The notes: a model not told the origin generated them from the letters alone. A DNA stretch of 17,554 nt from JBOHRN01 sp050732775 (GCA_050732775.1 JBOHRN010000039.1:1-17554), one strand, 5' to 3'. Numbered from the stretch's first letter, positions 1-6,493 are shown. Made by a program: numbers and translations.

Positions 1-7
1 GCCTTTG

Positions 8-49
8 AAAAAACGGCTGGCGCCCGTGTTGTTCGCGGGCGCCAGCCGT
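8..49 (-). terminator. Rho-independent terminator, probably the original tRNA-Pro terminator
   Basis: A perfect 14-bp inverted repeat (13-26 with 36-49, 9-nt loop) is followed on the minus strand by a U-run, the complement of the A-run at 8-13. It lies just beyond the displaced tRNA-Pro 3' fragment (82-127) and in the same orientation. The natural reading is that it ended the tRNA-Pro transcript before the element inserted between gene and terminator. Structure is read directly; the former pairing with the tRNA is inference. Confidence 0.8.
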
Positions 50-81
50 ACCTCTCGCGAGGCGACCACGACGCTTGAGAG

Positions 82-127
82 AGTCGGGACGGCCGGATTT
101 GAACCGGCGACCCCCTGAACCCCATTC
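82..127 (-). repeat. attL: displaced 3' fragment of tRNA-Pro(GGG)
   Basis: These 46 bp are identical to 7550-7595 and correspond, on the minus strand, to the anticodon loop through the 3' end of tRNA-Pro. The sequence stops matching a tRNA at 128. This is the classic scar left when a tyrosine integrase uses a tRNA 3' end as its target and the incoming element restores the gene at its other end. The integrase gene lies next to this end. Confidence 0.93.
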
Positions 128-139
128 GGCCTAAGTGAC

Positions 140-214
140 ATGCACAAGCCCCCCGTTAGACCCCCCTAAAACCGCGTAAGTACGCGCTCTCTCTTGCCTT
201 TTCGATGCACAAGC
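140..214 (+). repeat. Left-arm direct repeat ATGCACAAGC (two copies) with a dyad between them
   Basis: ATGCACAAGC occurs at 140-149 and 205-214. Between them, CGCGTA (173-178) and TACGCG (181-186) form a 6-bp dyad with a 2-bp spacer. This tract lies between attL and the integrase gene and contains no plausible gene. Position suggests integrase or excisionase binding sites or control of int; function is inferred only. Confidence 0.4.
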
Positions 215-222
215 GGTACATT

Positions 223-228
223 GATAAT
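223..228 (+). promoter_or_regulatory. Possible -10 box of the integrase promoter
   Basis: GATAAT, preceded by TT (TTGATAAT context), is a close match to a sigma-70 -10 box about 90 bp upstream of the integrase start. The -35 region is poor (TTTTCG at 199-204, 18-bp spacing). A transcript starting near 235 would run through the 20-bp repeat at 250-269, which would allow integrase to control its own synthesis. Weak by itself. Confidence 0.35.
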
Positions 229-249
229 ACGCCGTTTTCGCTGCGATTG

Positions 250-269
250 GTAGTACTTATGGTAGTACT
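250..269 (+). repeat. Left copy of 20-bp element-end repeat (candidate integrase arm site)
   Basis: GTAGTACTTATGGTAGTACT is itself a double repeat of GTAGTACT with a 12-bp period. An identical 20-mer lies at 7457-7476 near the other end, in the same orientation. The bases on either side differ, so only these 20 bp are conserved. Its inner distance to the left att repeat is 122 bp. Paired direct repeats on both arms of an att site are the expected form of arm-type binding sites of lambda-class integrases. Confidence 0.7.
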
Positions 270-316
270 TGGCGGCGATATCCGAAAATCGCCCGAACCC
301 TCACCGGAGGCCAAAA

Positions 317-1669
317 ATGGGACTCACGAAACGCAAGGTGGATCGACTCGAATACGACCCCGACGGACCGACCGTACAGATCCATACGGACGGGGACCCC
401 GCCGGCTTCGGCGTGCGGCTCTACAAGAGCGGCAAGAAATCGTTCGTGCTCCGCTACCGCCCGGAGGGTTCACGCTCCCCCAAGCTGCTCACCATCGGCT
501 CCTACGGCGCGTTCACGCTCTCCCAGGCCCGCGAAGAGGCCCGCAAGGCGGCGATGGAGGCTAAGACCGGCTCCGACCCCCTGGAGGCCCGCCAAAAGGC
601 CCGCCAGGGCGAAACCGTGAAGGACCTGGCGGCCACGTACCTAAAACGGCATGCCAAGCCGCATAAGAAGACGTGGCAGGAAGACGAACGGCGGCTAAAA
701 AGGTACGTCGTCCCGGCGTTCGGCGGGAAGAGAGTGGAGAACGTATCGCGTGCCGCCGTGGCCCGGCTACATAGCCGGATTGGGGAGCACGCACCATACG
801 AGGCGAACCGCGTGCTCGCCCTGGTGGCCGTGATGTTCTCCAAAGCCGCCGAATGGGGACTACTGGCGGAGACCGCCCCGAACCCCGCCGCGCGCGTCCA
901 GACGTTCAAGGAGCGGAGCCGGGACCGTTGGGTAACGCCCGAAGAGCTCCCCCGCCTGGCGGAAGCGATCCACGCCGAAGAGAGCCCCTACGTGCGCGCG
1001 GCGCTCAAGCTGTACCTGCTTACCGGACTGCGGCGGAATGAACTGCTCCTGCTCCGTTGGAAGGACATCGACTTCGGCCGGCGTGAACTCCGGCTCGAAG
1101 ACACCAAGGCGGGCCGCCCGCACACCGTGGCGCTCTCCGAACCCGCGATGGAGATCATCGGAGAGCTCCCCCGTCAGCTGAGCAACGCCTACGTCTTCCC
1201 CGGCGACCGGCCCGGCCGGTCGCTGGTGAATATCGCCAAGCCGTGGCGGCGTGTCCGTATCCGCGTATGGCTCGACACGAACCCCGACGTGGCGGGGAAG
1301 CTACGCGAGCAAGCCGAAGCCGACGTGCAACGCTGCTCCAAACACGCGGAGAAGACCCCGGAGGCGGTGGAGACGCGCACGCTGGCGCTGGCGCAAAAGG
1401 CAGCCGGGAACGAAGACCTAATCCGGCTGCACGACCTCCGGCGCACCGTCGGAAGCTGGCTCGCCACGAGCGGCGTATCCCTTCCGCTGATCGGCAAAGT
1501 CCTAAATCACAGCAACGCCAGCACTACGCAGATATACGCGCGGCTGGCGGAAGACGCCGCCCGGACCGCGCTCGAAGAGCACGGCGCGAGGATGGGCCCG
1601 CTCCTGAACCGTGGGGCAGGGCCGGAGGCGGAGAGTGGCGGCGCGCGCCCCATCTCCTTCACCCCATAG
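317..1669 (+). CDS. int: Tyrosine recombinase / site-specific integrase (DUF4102 N-terminal type)
   Basis: 450-residue integrase expected to insert and excise the element at tRNA-Pro. The N-terminal ~95 residues look like the DUF4102 arm-binding domain (GFGVRLYKSGKKSF, LTIGSYGAFTLSQAREEA), followed by a SAM-like core-binding domain and the catalytic domain. Visible catalytic residues are R239 (TGLRRNE), K264, H372 and R375 (HDLRR), H398 (LNHSN) and Y407 (QIYARL), so all are intact. The start at 317 is chosen for its GGAGG at 307-311; an in-frame ATG at 269 lacks a comparable ribosome site. Oddity: about 45 charged residues (roughly 316-365) separate the KPWRRVR segment from HDLRR, where family members usually have a short link. 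It lies next to attL and points into the element, 6 bp ahead of the antitoxin gene. Confidence 0.95.
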   Translation: MGLTKRKVDRLEYDPDGPTVQIHTDGDPAGFGVRLYKSGKKSFVLRYRPEGSRSPKLLTIGSYGAFTLSQAREEARKAAMEAKTGSDPLEARQKARQGETVKDLAATYLKRHAKPHKKTWQEDERRLKRYVVPAFGGKRVENVSRAAVARLHSRIGEHAPYEANRVLALVAVMFSKAAEWGLLAETAPNPAARVQTFKERSRDRWVTPEELPRLAEAIHAEESPYVRAALKLYLLTGLRRNELLLLRWKDIDFGRRELRLEDTKAGRPHTVALSEPAMEIIGELPRQLSNAYVFPGDRPGRSLVNIAKPWRRVRIRVWLDTNPDVAGKLREQAEADVQRCSKHAEKTPEAVETRTLALAQKAAGNEDLIRLHDLRRTVGSWLATSGVSLPLIGKVLNHSNASTTQIYARLAEDAARTALEEHGARMGPLLNRGAGPEAESGGARPISFTP

Positions 1670-1675
1670 CGAACC

Positions 1676-1939
1676 ATGACCACGAAAGAACGGTTGCACC
1701 TGTTGATCGATGCGCTCCCCGAAGGGGAAGCCGGCATCGTTGAACGCATGCTCCGAGGACTGCGAACGGCCGCGCCGGCCGATGCGGCCCCGCCGCTCTA
1801 CACGCTCGACAACGCCCCGCCGGATGACGAACCCTACACGGACGAAGAGCGGGCCGCCGTGGCGGAAGCGTGGGAGGACGTGCGGACCAACCCGGCCATC
1901 CCGCATGAGGAGGTGAAGCGACGGCTCGGGCTGTCGTGA
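1676..1939 (+). CDS. Antitoxin-like protein of a ParDE/RelBE-type module
   Basis: 87-residue acidic protein beginning MTTKERLHLLIDALPEGEA and ending in a HEEVKRRLGL tail, a form often seen next to RelE/ParE toxins. The Pro/Asp-rich middle (APPLYTLDNAPPDDEP) looks disordered, as expected for an antitoxin segment that wraps its toxin. Its stop overlaps the GTG start of the toxin by 4 bp, so they are co-translated. It starts 6 bp after the integrase stop and may share its transcript. It is paralogous to the gene at 2190, with which it shares a 49-bp identical stretch (1786-1834 and 2282-2330). No clear DNA-binding motif was recognised. Role inferred from context and composition; exact family uncertain. 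Confidence 0.75.
   Translation: MTTKERLHLLIDALPEGEAGIVERMLRGLRTAAPADAAPPLYTLDNAPPDDEPYTDEERAAVAEAWEDVRTNPAIPHEEVKRRLGLS
1786..1834 (+). repeat. 49-bp perfect repeat, copy 1 (first antitoxin gene)
   Basis: Identical to 2282-2330 in the second antitoxin-like gene, same frame. The surrounding parts of the two genes differ much more, so the identity is best explained by recent duplication plus divergence of the ends or by gene conversion. Confidence 0.9.
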
Positions 1940-2193
1940 ACGTGCGGATTCAATGGCGGCCGCGCGCCGTCAAAGACTTCGACCGCCTGGACGCGCGAGT
2001 GCAACGCCGGGTAGCTACCGCATTGGAGCGGCTGGCGGCAACGAAACAAGGCGACGTGCGCAAGCTCACGGACACCGACCCCCCGGAGTGGCGCTTACGG
2101 GTGGGAGATTGGCGGGTTCTCTTCGCCCGCGACAAAGCCGCCGGCGTGCTAACCGTGCTTCGGGTGCTCCCGCGCGGGAAGGCGTACCGATGA
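1936..2193 (+). CDS. RelE/ParE-family toxin
   Basis: 85-residue basic protein with the RelE/ParE fold signature: an N-terminal strand with RPRAVKDFDRLD, a helical pair, then RLRVGDWRVLF and a final strand LRVLPRGKAYR. Residues matching the conserved core are R in LRVGDWRVLF and the C-terminal R-x-x-x-Y arrangement. Family members either cleave ribosome-associated mRNA or poison gyrase; which applies cannot be told from sequence alone. The GTG start overlaps the upstream antitoxin stop (GTGA), and the stop overlaps the ATG of the next gene (ATGA), so the toxin is sandwiched between two antitoxin-like genes. In this setting it probably stabilises the element by addiction. Confidence 0.88.
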   Translation: MNVRIQWRPRAVKDFDRLDARVQRRVATALERLAATKQGDVRKLTDTDPPEWRLRVGDWRVLFARDKAAGVLTVLRVLPRGKAYR

Positions 2194-2486
2194 CCACGAA
2201 AGAACGACTGCACCAGCTCGTTGACGCCCTGTCTCCGGACGAACTGGCGGAAGCCGAGAAGCGGCTTCCCACGCTGCGACGGGCCCCGCCGCTCTACACG
2301 CTCGACAACGCCCCGCCGGATGACGAACCCGACGACGACGACCGCGACGGCGGACTAACGGAGGCGCGGGAGCAGATGGCGCGCGGCGAAGTCTTCACGA
2401 TGGAGGAAGTGAAGAAGGAACTTGGCCTGTGCGGACCGCCGCGCGGGTTGTGGCTGCGCTTTGGACATTCCAATAACGATCGTTGA
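2190..2486 (+). CDS. Second antitoxin-like protein, paralogue of the 1676 gene
   Basis: 98 residues, starting MTTKERLHQLVDALSPDEL and carrying the same APPLYTLDNAPPDDEP segment as the first antitoxin; 49 bp of DNA are identical. The MEEVKKELGL segment corresponds to the tail of the paralogue, but here a 17-residue extension (CGPPRGLWLRFGHSNNDR) follows and runs into the dyad at 2461-2495, so the original end may have been lost on joining with foreign sequence. ATGA overlap with the toxin indicates translational coupling. It may be a back-up antitoxin, or the survivor of a second module that has lost its toxin. No toxin gene follows it. Confidence 0.7.
   Translation: MTTKERLHQLVDALSPDELAEAEKRLPTLRRAPPLYTLDNAPPDDEPDDDDRDGGLTEAREQMARGEVFTMEEVKKELGLCGPPRGLWLRFGHSNNDR
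2282..2330 (+). repeat. 49-bp perfect repeat, copy 2 (second antitoxin gene)
   Basis: Identical to 1786-1834. The two copies lie 496 bp apart in direct orientation and flank the toxin gene, so recombination between them would delete the toxin and fuse the two antitoxin genes in frame. Confidence 0.9.
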
Positions 2487-2495
2487 ATGTTCCAA
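2461..2495. promoter_or_regulatory. 35-bp imperfect dyad, candidate operator/promoter of the 2534 gene
   Basis: The perfect 10-bp palindrome AACGATCGTT (2475-2484) is flanked by CATTC/GAATG (2466-2470, 2485-2489) and TTGGA/TCCAA (2461-2465, 2491-2495), with small asymmetric bulges. It overlaps possible sigma-70 boxes: TTGGAC (2461-2466) and TTGAAT (2483-2488), 16 bp apart. No U-run follows, so a terminator is less likely. The downstream gene has an HTH-like C-terminus, so autoregulation here is plausible but untested. Confidence 0.5.
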
Positions 2496-2533
2496 ATACC
2501 AAAACGAAACCGTCTCATTTAACGCGCGTATTC

Positions 2534-3391
2534 ATGCCTTTCCTCGACAACGGGCTTTTGTATTACCTGCAGAAAAGCTTTGCGCGCGACCGTCAGGAGT
2601 ATAGGGATCGGCCGCCGCAAGTGAGCGAGAAACTGTGGCACGATACCCGTGAGCCTGAACATGCTGTGAGATGGCATGAACGGGGGATATTCTTTGCGAA
2701 GGTGCAGGAGGTTGCGCCACCGGTGGTTAAGTTCCTTCGGGAACAGGTCCTTCCCGCTCTCGAACGCACCGATTCGAAATTGCGTCGCCCGGACGCCCCG
2801 TCCCCCGAAAAACTTGGCTTTTTGCTCCCGGAGCATTGGCCGGACGAGCCCCGCTCCCTCTTGGAAGAGTGGGCTCGAAGGTTCTCGCTCACTGACCCGT
2901 GGGCGATTGAGGTTGGGACGATGACGGTCTGTCGCTGGCTTACAGGAGAGCACCTGGAGCGCGACCGGTTCTATTTTGATTGGATGGAATGGAGGGGTTC
3001 CGACGCACTCAGGTACCAACAGATGCTCTCTCGACAGCACGACTTCGAGTTCATTCTGCCGGGGTGGGACATGTGTGTTGATCGGGCTGTCTACGAGAAG
3101 GACATGATGGAAATGTGCAAGAAATGGCTCCAACAATATTGCACGTTTTGCGAGCTGTGCATCGCAAGTGAGACGCGGGCAAAAACTCCGCAGAAGCGTG
3201 CCCGTACCCCCAAGCTCTCAGATTCGCACAACGATGGAAGTTTGCACTTCGAATGGCTCGCGCGATTTCAGGTGCTGGGGGATTCACACAAGAAGATTGC
3301 CCAAGATCATAAGGTTGCCGATAAGACCGTAGCGGCCGGATGCCAGAATGCTGCGGCACGAATCGGACTTACCCGCCGCTCCCAGGCTTGA
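2534..3391 (+). CDS. Unrecognised protein with C-terminal HTH-like segment (candidate cargo or regulator)
   Basis: About 285 residues; I do not recognise the family. The N-terminal two thirds is rich in aromatic and charged residues (motifs such as EVAPPVVKFLREQVLPALE and RFYFDWMEWRGSD) with several cysteines near 200-215 (MCKKWLQQYCTFCELC), and no signal peptide or membrane segment. The last ~45 residues (LARFQVLGDSHKKIAQDHKVADKTV...AARIGL) read like a sigma-70 region 4/LuxR-type helix-turn-helix. I prefer ATG 2534; an in-frame TTG at 2483 would lie inside the dyad and no strong ribosome site supports either. Base composition is clearly more AT-rich than neighbouring genes, suggesting separate acquisition. 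The position between the toxin-antitoxin cluster and the replication operon suits a cargo gene or a master regulator. Confidence 0.7.
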   Translation: MPFLDNGLLYYLQKSFARDRQEYRDRPPQVSEKLWHDTREPEHAVRWHERGIFFAKVQEVAPPVVKFLREQVLPALERTDSKLRRPDAPSPEKLGFLLPEHWPDEPRSLLEEWARRFSLTDPWAIEVGTMTVCRWLTGEHLERDRFYFDWMEWRGSDALRYQQMLSRQHDFEFILPGWDMCVDRAVYEKDMMEMCKKWLQQYCTFCELCIASETRAKTPQKRARTPKLSDSHNDGSLHFEWLARFQVLGDSHKKIAQDHKVADKTVAAGCQNAAARIGLTRRSQA

Positions 3392-3466
3392 GGGAGAATC
3401 CCCGCCCTCTCGTTCGAGTAAGGAAGTGGACGGCCAGCGCCCCGAACAAATACTGAACTCTACCCC

Positions 3467-3491
3467 CAATTAAGGAAAAAATCCTTAATTG
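3467..3491. promoter_or_regulatory. Operator-like inverted repeat upstream of the replication operon
   Basis: CAATTAAGGA and TCCTTAATTG are perfect 10-bp arms around an AAAAA spacer. The right arm extended to 3493 (TCCTTAATTGAG) matches 11 of 12 bases of the core of the two 18-bp palindromes inside the 6490 gene. It lies ~70 bp ahead of the first operon gene in an AT-rich, gene-free stretch (3392-3559). Most likely a binding site for an element-encoded regulator. No U-run follows either arm to make it a standard terminator. Confidence 0.55.
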
Positions 3492-3508
3492 AGTGTTGCG
3501 GTTCCGGC

Positions 3509-3559
3509 GGTGCCTTTAGGGTTGATCGTGTAAGCTCGCACACAACCCTATGAGGCACC
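3509..3559 (+). promoter_or_regulatory. Leader hairpin that sequesters the ribosome-binding site of the 3560 gene
   Basis: GGTGCCT (3509-3515) pairs with AGGCACC (3553-3559), and AGGGTTG (3518-3524) pairs with CAACCCT (3543-3549), giving 14 bp in two stacked helices with a small internal loop. The apical loop itself holds GTGT/ACAC-type complementarity. The Shine-Dalgarno-like GAGG (3552-3555) is inside the outer stem and the stem ends at the base before the ATG at 3560. In RNA this would limit initiation on the first gene of a translationally coupled operon. As DNA it could equally be a repressor dyad. Confidence 0.55.
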
Positions 3560-3817
3560 ATGCCAGACAGCACGACACACCCGCACGCCGACGGTACCGC
3601 CGCCGGCGGAAAGTACCTGCTCCGGGAGGTGGAGGCCGCACACTATCTGGGGTTCCAGCCTCGAACAATGCAGGAATGGCGGCTACGCGGCGGCGGGCCG
3701 AAGTACGTGAAAGTGTCCGCCCGCGCGGTGCGGTACAGACCGGAGGACCTGCGAGCGTGGGCCGCCGAGCGGCTCCGCACCTCTACCTCTGACCCCGGCC
3801 CGGAGGCGGTCCGATGA
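3560..3817 (+). CDS. AlpA/excisionase-like helix-turn-helix protein
   Basis: 85 residues. Residues 19-65 (YLLREVEAAHYLGFQPRTMQEWRLRGGGPKYV, then AVRYRPEDLRAW) match the MerR-like winged HTH typical of the HTH_17/AlpA/excisionase group: helix, turn, recognition helix with RTMQEW, and the wing with KYVKV...VRYR. Such proteins bend att DNA for excision or switch on satellite/prophage genes. It is first in the six-gene operon, after a structured leader, and its stop overlaps the next start by 4 bp. It could act as excisionase, as transcription regulator of the palindromic sites in this element, or both. The first ~17 residues look disordered. Confidence 0.82.
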   Translation: MPDSTTHPHADGTAAGGKYLLREVEAAHYLGFQPRTMQEWRLRGGGPKYVKVSARAVRYRPEDLRAWAAERLRTSTSDPGPEAVR

Positions 3818-4035
3818 GCGTCGTTGCCGAGCTCCGCGCCGACCGCGCCACGTGCCGGAGGTGCGCGGCTCCCCTGGCCGGCGCCGCGCTGGTGCGCCGT
3901 AGCTGGCGGACGATACGAGCCGGCGAGTGGATCGGAGGGCGCGGGGAGTACGTGACGGTGCGCTGCGAGTGCGGAGAGACCCGCCGGCTGCTGCACAGCG
4001 TGCAGATGGCGCCGTACCGGGGGGGTGCGGCATGA
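3814..4035 (+). CDS. Small zinc-ribbon-like protein
   Basis: 73 residues with two cysteine pairs, C14-x2-C17 and C51-x-C53, separated by a basic stretch (RRSWRTIRAGEW). This spacing fits a single zinc ribbon. Primases of this type normally have a zinc-binding module at the N-terminus, and the downstream Toprim protein (4032) shows no clear one, so this product could supply it in trans. That is inference from order only. ATGA overlaps on both sides mean co-translation with the HTH protein and the primase. Confidence 0.65.
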   Translation: MSVVAELRADRATCRRCAAPLAGAALVRRSWRTIRAGEWIGGRGEYVTVRCECGETRRLLHSVQMAPYRGGAA

Positions 4036-4916
4036 CCGCCGCGCTCGCGGCCGACCCGGTGCCGGCGTTCCGTTTAGCCATGAAGGCGCACGGGCTTGCC
4101 CTCTCCGGTCCGATCCTTCCGGACGGACAACTCCACCGCTTCCACGTGGAGGGGGACCGCCAGACGACTCGGAACGGCTGGTACGTGCTGTACCCCGATG
4201 ATCCCCCAGCCGCCGCGTTCGGCTGCTGGCGGCGGGATATCTCCGTTAGGTGGTGTGCCCGCTCCGAGCGCGAGATGGGCGAAGCCGAGCGGCGACGCCT
4301 CCGCCGGCGCATGGAAGAGAACCGTAAAGCCCGTGAAGACGAGAAGCGCCAGCTCCGGGAGAACACCGCCCGGCGCGCTCGCAAGCTGTGGGCGGAAGCC
4401 CGCCCCGCCAATCCCGCGCACCCCTATTTACGGCGCAAAGGCGTACGACCCCACGGCATCCGCCAGGACGGGGAACGGCTCCTGATCCCCGTCAGCTCTT
4501 ACGGGGAAATCCACGGGCTTCAGTTCATCGATCCGCACGGCGGAAAGCGATTCCTGCGGGGCACCCCCAAGCGGGGGCGGTATCACTCGATTGGTACCTC
4601 CACCGGGACGATCCTCATTGCGGAAGGTTACGCGACGGCCGCCACCGTCCATGAGGCCACCGGCCACGCGGCGGCGGTGGCGTTCGACTGTGGCAACCTC
4701 AAACCTGTGGCCGAAGCACTCCGGGCGAAGTTTCCCAGGGCGCGGATCATCTTGGCGGGCGACAACGACCGCGACACCGAGGGTAACCCCGGCGTTCGCT
4801 ACGCCACCGAAGCCGCCCGCGCGGTGAATGGTCTCCTTGCGCTGCCTGACTTTGCGGACGGCGGGCCCGGTACGGACTGGAATGACGTTGCCATTGCACC
4901 GAGGGGGGCCGTATGA
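4032..4916 (+). CDS. Toprim-domain primase-like protein
   Basis: 294 residues. The N-terminal ~75 residues (FHVEGDRQTTRNGWYVLYPD...FGCWR) resemble the leading domain of phage/plasmid Toprim primases; residues 80-125 form a long, very charged helix. The stretch ANPAHPYLRRKGV and LLIPVSSYGEIHGLQFIDPHGGKRFL is typical of this family, and the Toprim fold follows: E198 in LIAEGYATA and the acidic cluster D244-N-D246-R-D248 (LAGDNDRD), the metal-binding residues of the catalytic site. The C-terminal TDWNDV motif is also typical. Role: RNA primer synthesis for replication of the excised element. Its stop overlaps the start of the DUF3987 gene, a common pairing for replication modules. Start chosen at the ATGA overlap with the preceding gene. 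Confidence 0.9.
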   Translation: MTAALAADPVPAFRLAMKAHGLALSGPILPDGQLHRFHVEGDRQTTRNGWYVLYPDDPPAAAFGCWRRDISVRWCARSEREMGEAERRRLRRRMEENRKAREDEKRQLRENTARRARKLWAEARPANPAHPYLRRKGVRPHGIRQDGERLLIPVSSYGEIHGLQFIDPHGGKRFLRGTPKRGRYHSIGTSTGTILIAEGYATAATVHEATGHAAAVAFDCGNLKPVAEALRAKFPRARIILAGDNDRDTEGNPGVRYATEAARAVNGLLALPDFADGGPGTDWNDVAIAPRGAV

Positions 4917-6493
4917 GCGTATATGGAACCGAGGCGGTGGCGGCCGGGATCGGTGCCGCCGCACCGCCCGAAATGCCCGACGATGCTTCATCCCGCCACG
5001 ACCCGTGGCCCGAGCCGCGCGAGATTCCGAACGGGCTCTCCCCGGTGGAAACCTTTGATCTCCGGCTCCTGCCCGAATCGCTCCTCCCCTGGATCGAGGA
5101 CATTGCCGAACGCATTCAATGCCCGCCCGACTTCCCGGCCGTGGCGGCAATCGTGGGGCTCGCCTCTGTGGTGGGGCGGCGGGTTACGATCCGGCCCCAG
5201 CGGAAAGACGACTGGACCGTAACCCCGAACCTCTGGGGCGCGGTCATCGGCCGCCCCGGCGTGCTCAAGAGTCCCGCTGTCGCCGAGGCGGTGAAGCCGC
5301 TCAAGCGGTTGGAGGTGGAGGCCGCGCGCGAACACGCCGAGGCGGTGAAGCAGTGGGAGGCGGTGGCGGCCGTGTTGGAGGTGAAAGGGGTGGAGGACAA
5401 GACTTATATGAAAAAGGAACTCAAGGCGGGCCGCAGTGCGGAGGAGATCGGCCGCGAGATGGCGGCGCGTGACGAGGCGCCACCGGAGCCCCCGCGACAA
5501 CGCTTCATAGTCAACGACGCCACGGTAGAGAAACTGGGGGAAATCCTGGCCGATAACCCCGCCGGAACGCTGGTCTTCCGTGACGAGCTGGTGGGATTCC
5601 TCCGGCAACTGGAAAAGGGGGGACGGGAGGACGCCCGCGCCTTTTACCTGGAAGCCTGGAACGGGGATGGCCGCTACGAATCGAACCGGATCATGCGCGG
5701 TACTACCATCATTGAGAACTGTACCCTCTCCCTCCTCGGCAGCATCCAACCAGGGCCGCTGCGGGAGTACTTGAAGAGAGCTTCGGGCGGTGGAAGGGGC
5801 GCCGACGGGCTGGTACAACGCTTTCAACTCGCGGTCTGGCCCGATGTGACGGGGGAGTGGTCGCACGTAGACCGCTGGCGCAACACCGAGGCGCGGGAGC
5901 GTGCGTTCGCCACCTTCGGGCGCTTGGCGCACCTCGACCCCGATTCCGTGGGCGGGGAGCGGGACCCCTACGAGCCCGACGATCCGCCGTTCCTCCGCTT
6001 CGATGATGCGGCGCAAGAACGCTTCATCGTGTGGCGCACGGAGTTGGAGCACCGAGTACGCTCCGGAGACGAGCACCCCGCGCTCGAATCGCACCTCGCC
6101 AAGTATCGGAGCTTGGTCCCGTCCCTGGCGCTCCTCTTTCACCTGGCCGACGGTGGTACCGGCCCTGTACCAGAAGGCGCGCTACTACGCGGGCTCGCGT
6201 GGGCCGATTACCTTGAGTCGCACGCCCGGCGGATGTACGGAGCGGCCACGGGTGCCGACCCCTATCCGGCGCAAGCGCTGGCGAAGCGCATCAGGGCCGG
6301 GGACGTTGCCGACGGCTTCGCGCTACGGGATGTCTACCGCAATCACTGGGGCGGCCTCGCCACGGCGGACGAGGTGCGTGCGGCGGTAGAGATGCTCGAG
6401 GGGCTCGACTGGCTGCGCTCCGAGACGGAGGAGGCCGGCGGCCGTCCGGGTACCCGCTATCGTATTTCGCCGCGTGTGGAGGTGATATCATGA
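4913..6493 (+). CDS. DUF3987-family P-loop protein (helicase-like replication protein)
   Basis: 526 residues. A linker of ~50 residues leads into DUF3987, starting at FDLRLLPESLLPWIEDIAERIQCPPDFPA. Walker A is G113-R-P-G-V-L-K119-S120. A charged helical insertion spans roughly 125-195. Walker B is GTLVFRDE (D224, E225), followed by a sensor-like TLSLLGSIQP (271-280) and SGGGRGADGLVQRF (291-304), resembling the DnaB/RecA-like core of YfjI-type proteins. The C-terminal 100 residues (EVRAAVEMLEGLDWLRSETEE) look like a winged-helix end. With the upstream Toprim protein it forms a split primase-helicase, the likely replication module. ATGA overlaps at both ends. Helicase activity is inferred, not established for the family in general. 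Confidence 0.88.
   Translation: MSVYGTEAVAAGIGAAAPPEMPDDASSRHDPWPEPREIPNGLSPVETFDLRLLPESLLPWIEDIAERIQCPPDFPAVAAIVGLASVVGRRVTIRPQRKDDWTVTPNLWGAVIGRPGVLKSPAVAEAVKPLKRLEVEAAREHAEAVKQWEAVAAVLEVKGVEDKTYMKKELKAGRSAEEIGREMAARDEAPPEPPRQRFIVNDATVEKLGEILADNPAGTLVFRDELVGFLRQLEKGGREDARAFYLEAWNGDGRYESNRIMRGTTIIENCTLSLLGSIQPGPLREYLKRASGGGRGADGLVQRFQLAVWPDVTGEWSHVDRWRNTEARERAFATFGRLAHLDPDSVGGERDPYEPDDPPFLRFDDAAQERFIVWRTELEHRVRSGDEHPALESHLAKYRSLVPSLALLFHLADGGTGPVPEGALLRGLAWADYLESHARRMYGAATGADPYPAQALAKRIRAGDVADGFALRDVYRNHWGGLATADEVRAAVEMLEGLDWLRSETEEAGGRPGTRYRISPRVEVIS

Noticed and set aside
205..564. Short plus-strand frame overlapping the integrase start
   Set aside because: Its apparent peptide similarity to a frame at 7426-7501 comes from the shared 20-bp DNA repeat, not from homologous proteins.
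3467..3491. Terminator for the 2534 gene
   Set aside because: The stem is AT-rich and the A-run is in the loop; no U-run follows on either strand. An operator is more likely.
4988..6142. 384-codon minus-strand open frame opposite the DUF3987 gene
   Set aside because: It is the antisense shadow of a gene with clear Walker motifs; composition is non-protein-like and such long antisense frames are common in high-GC DNA.
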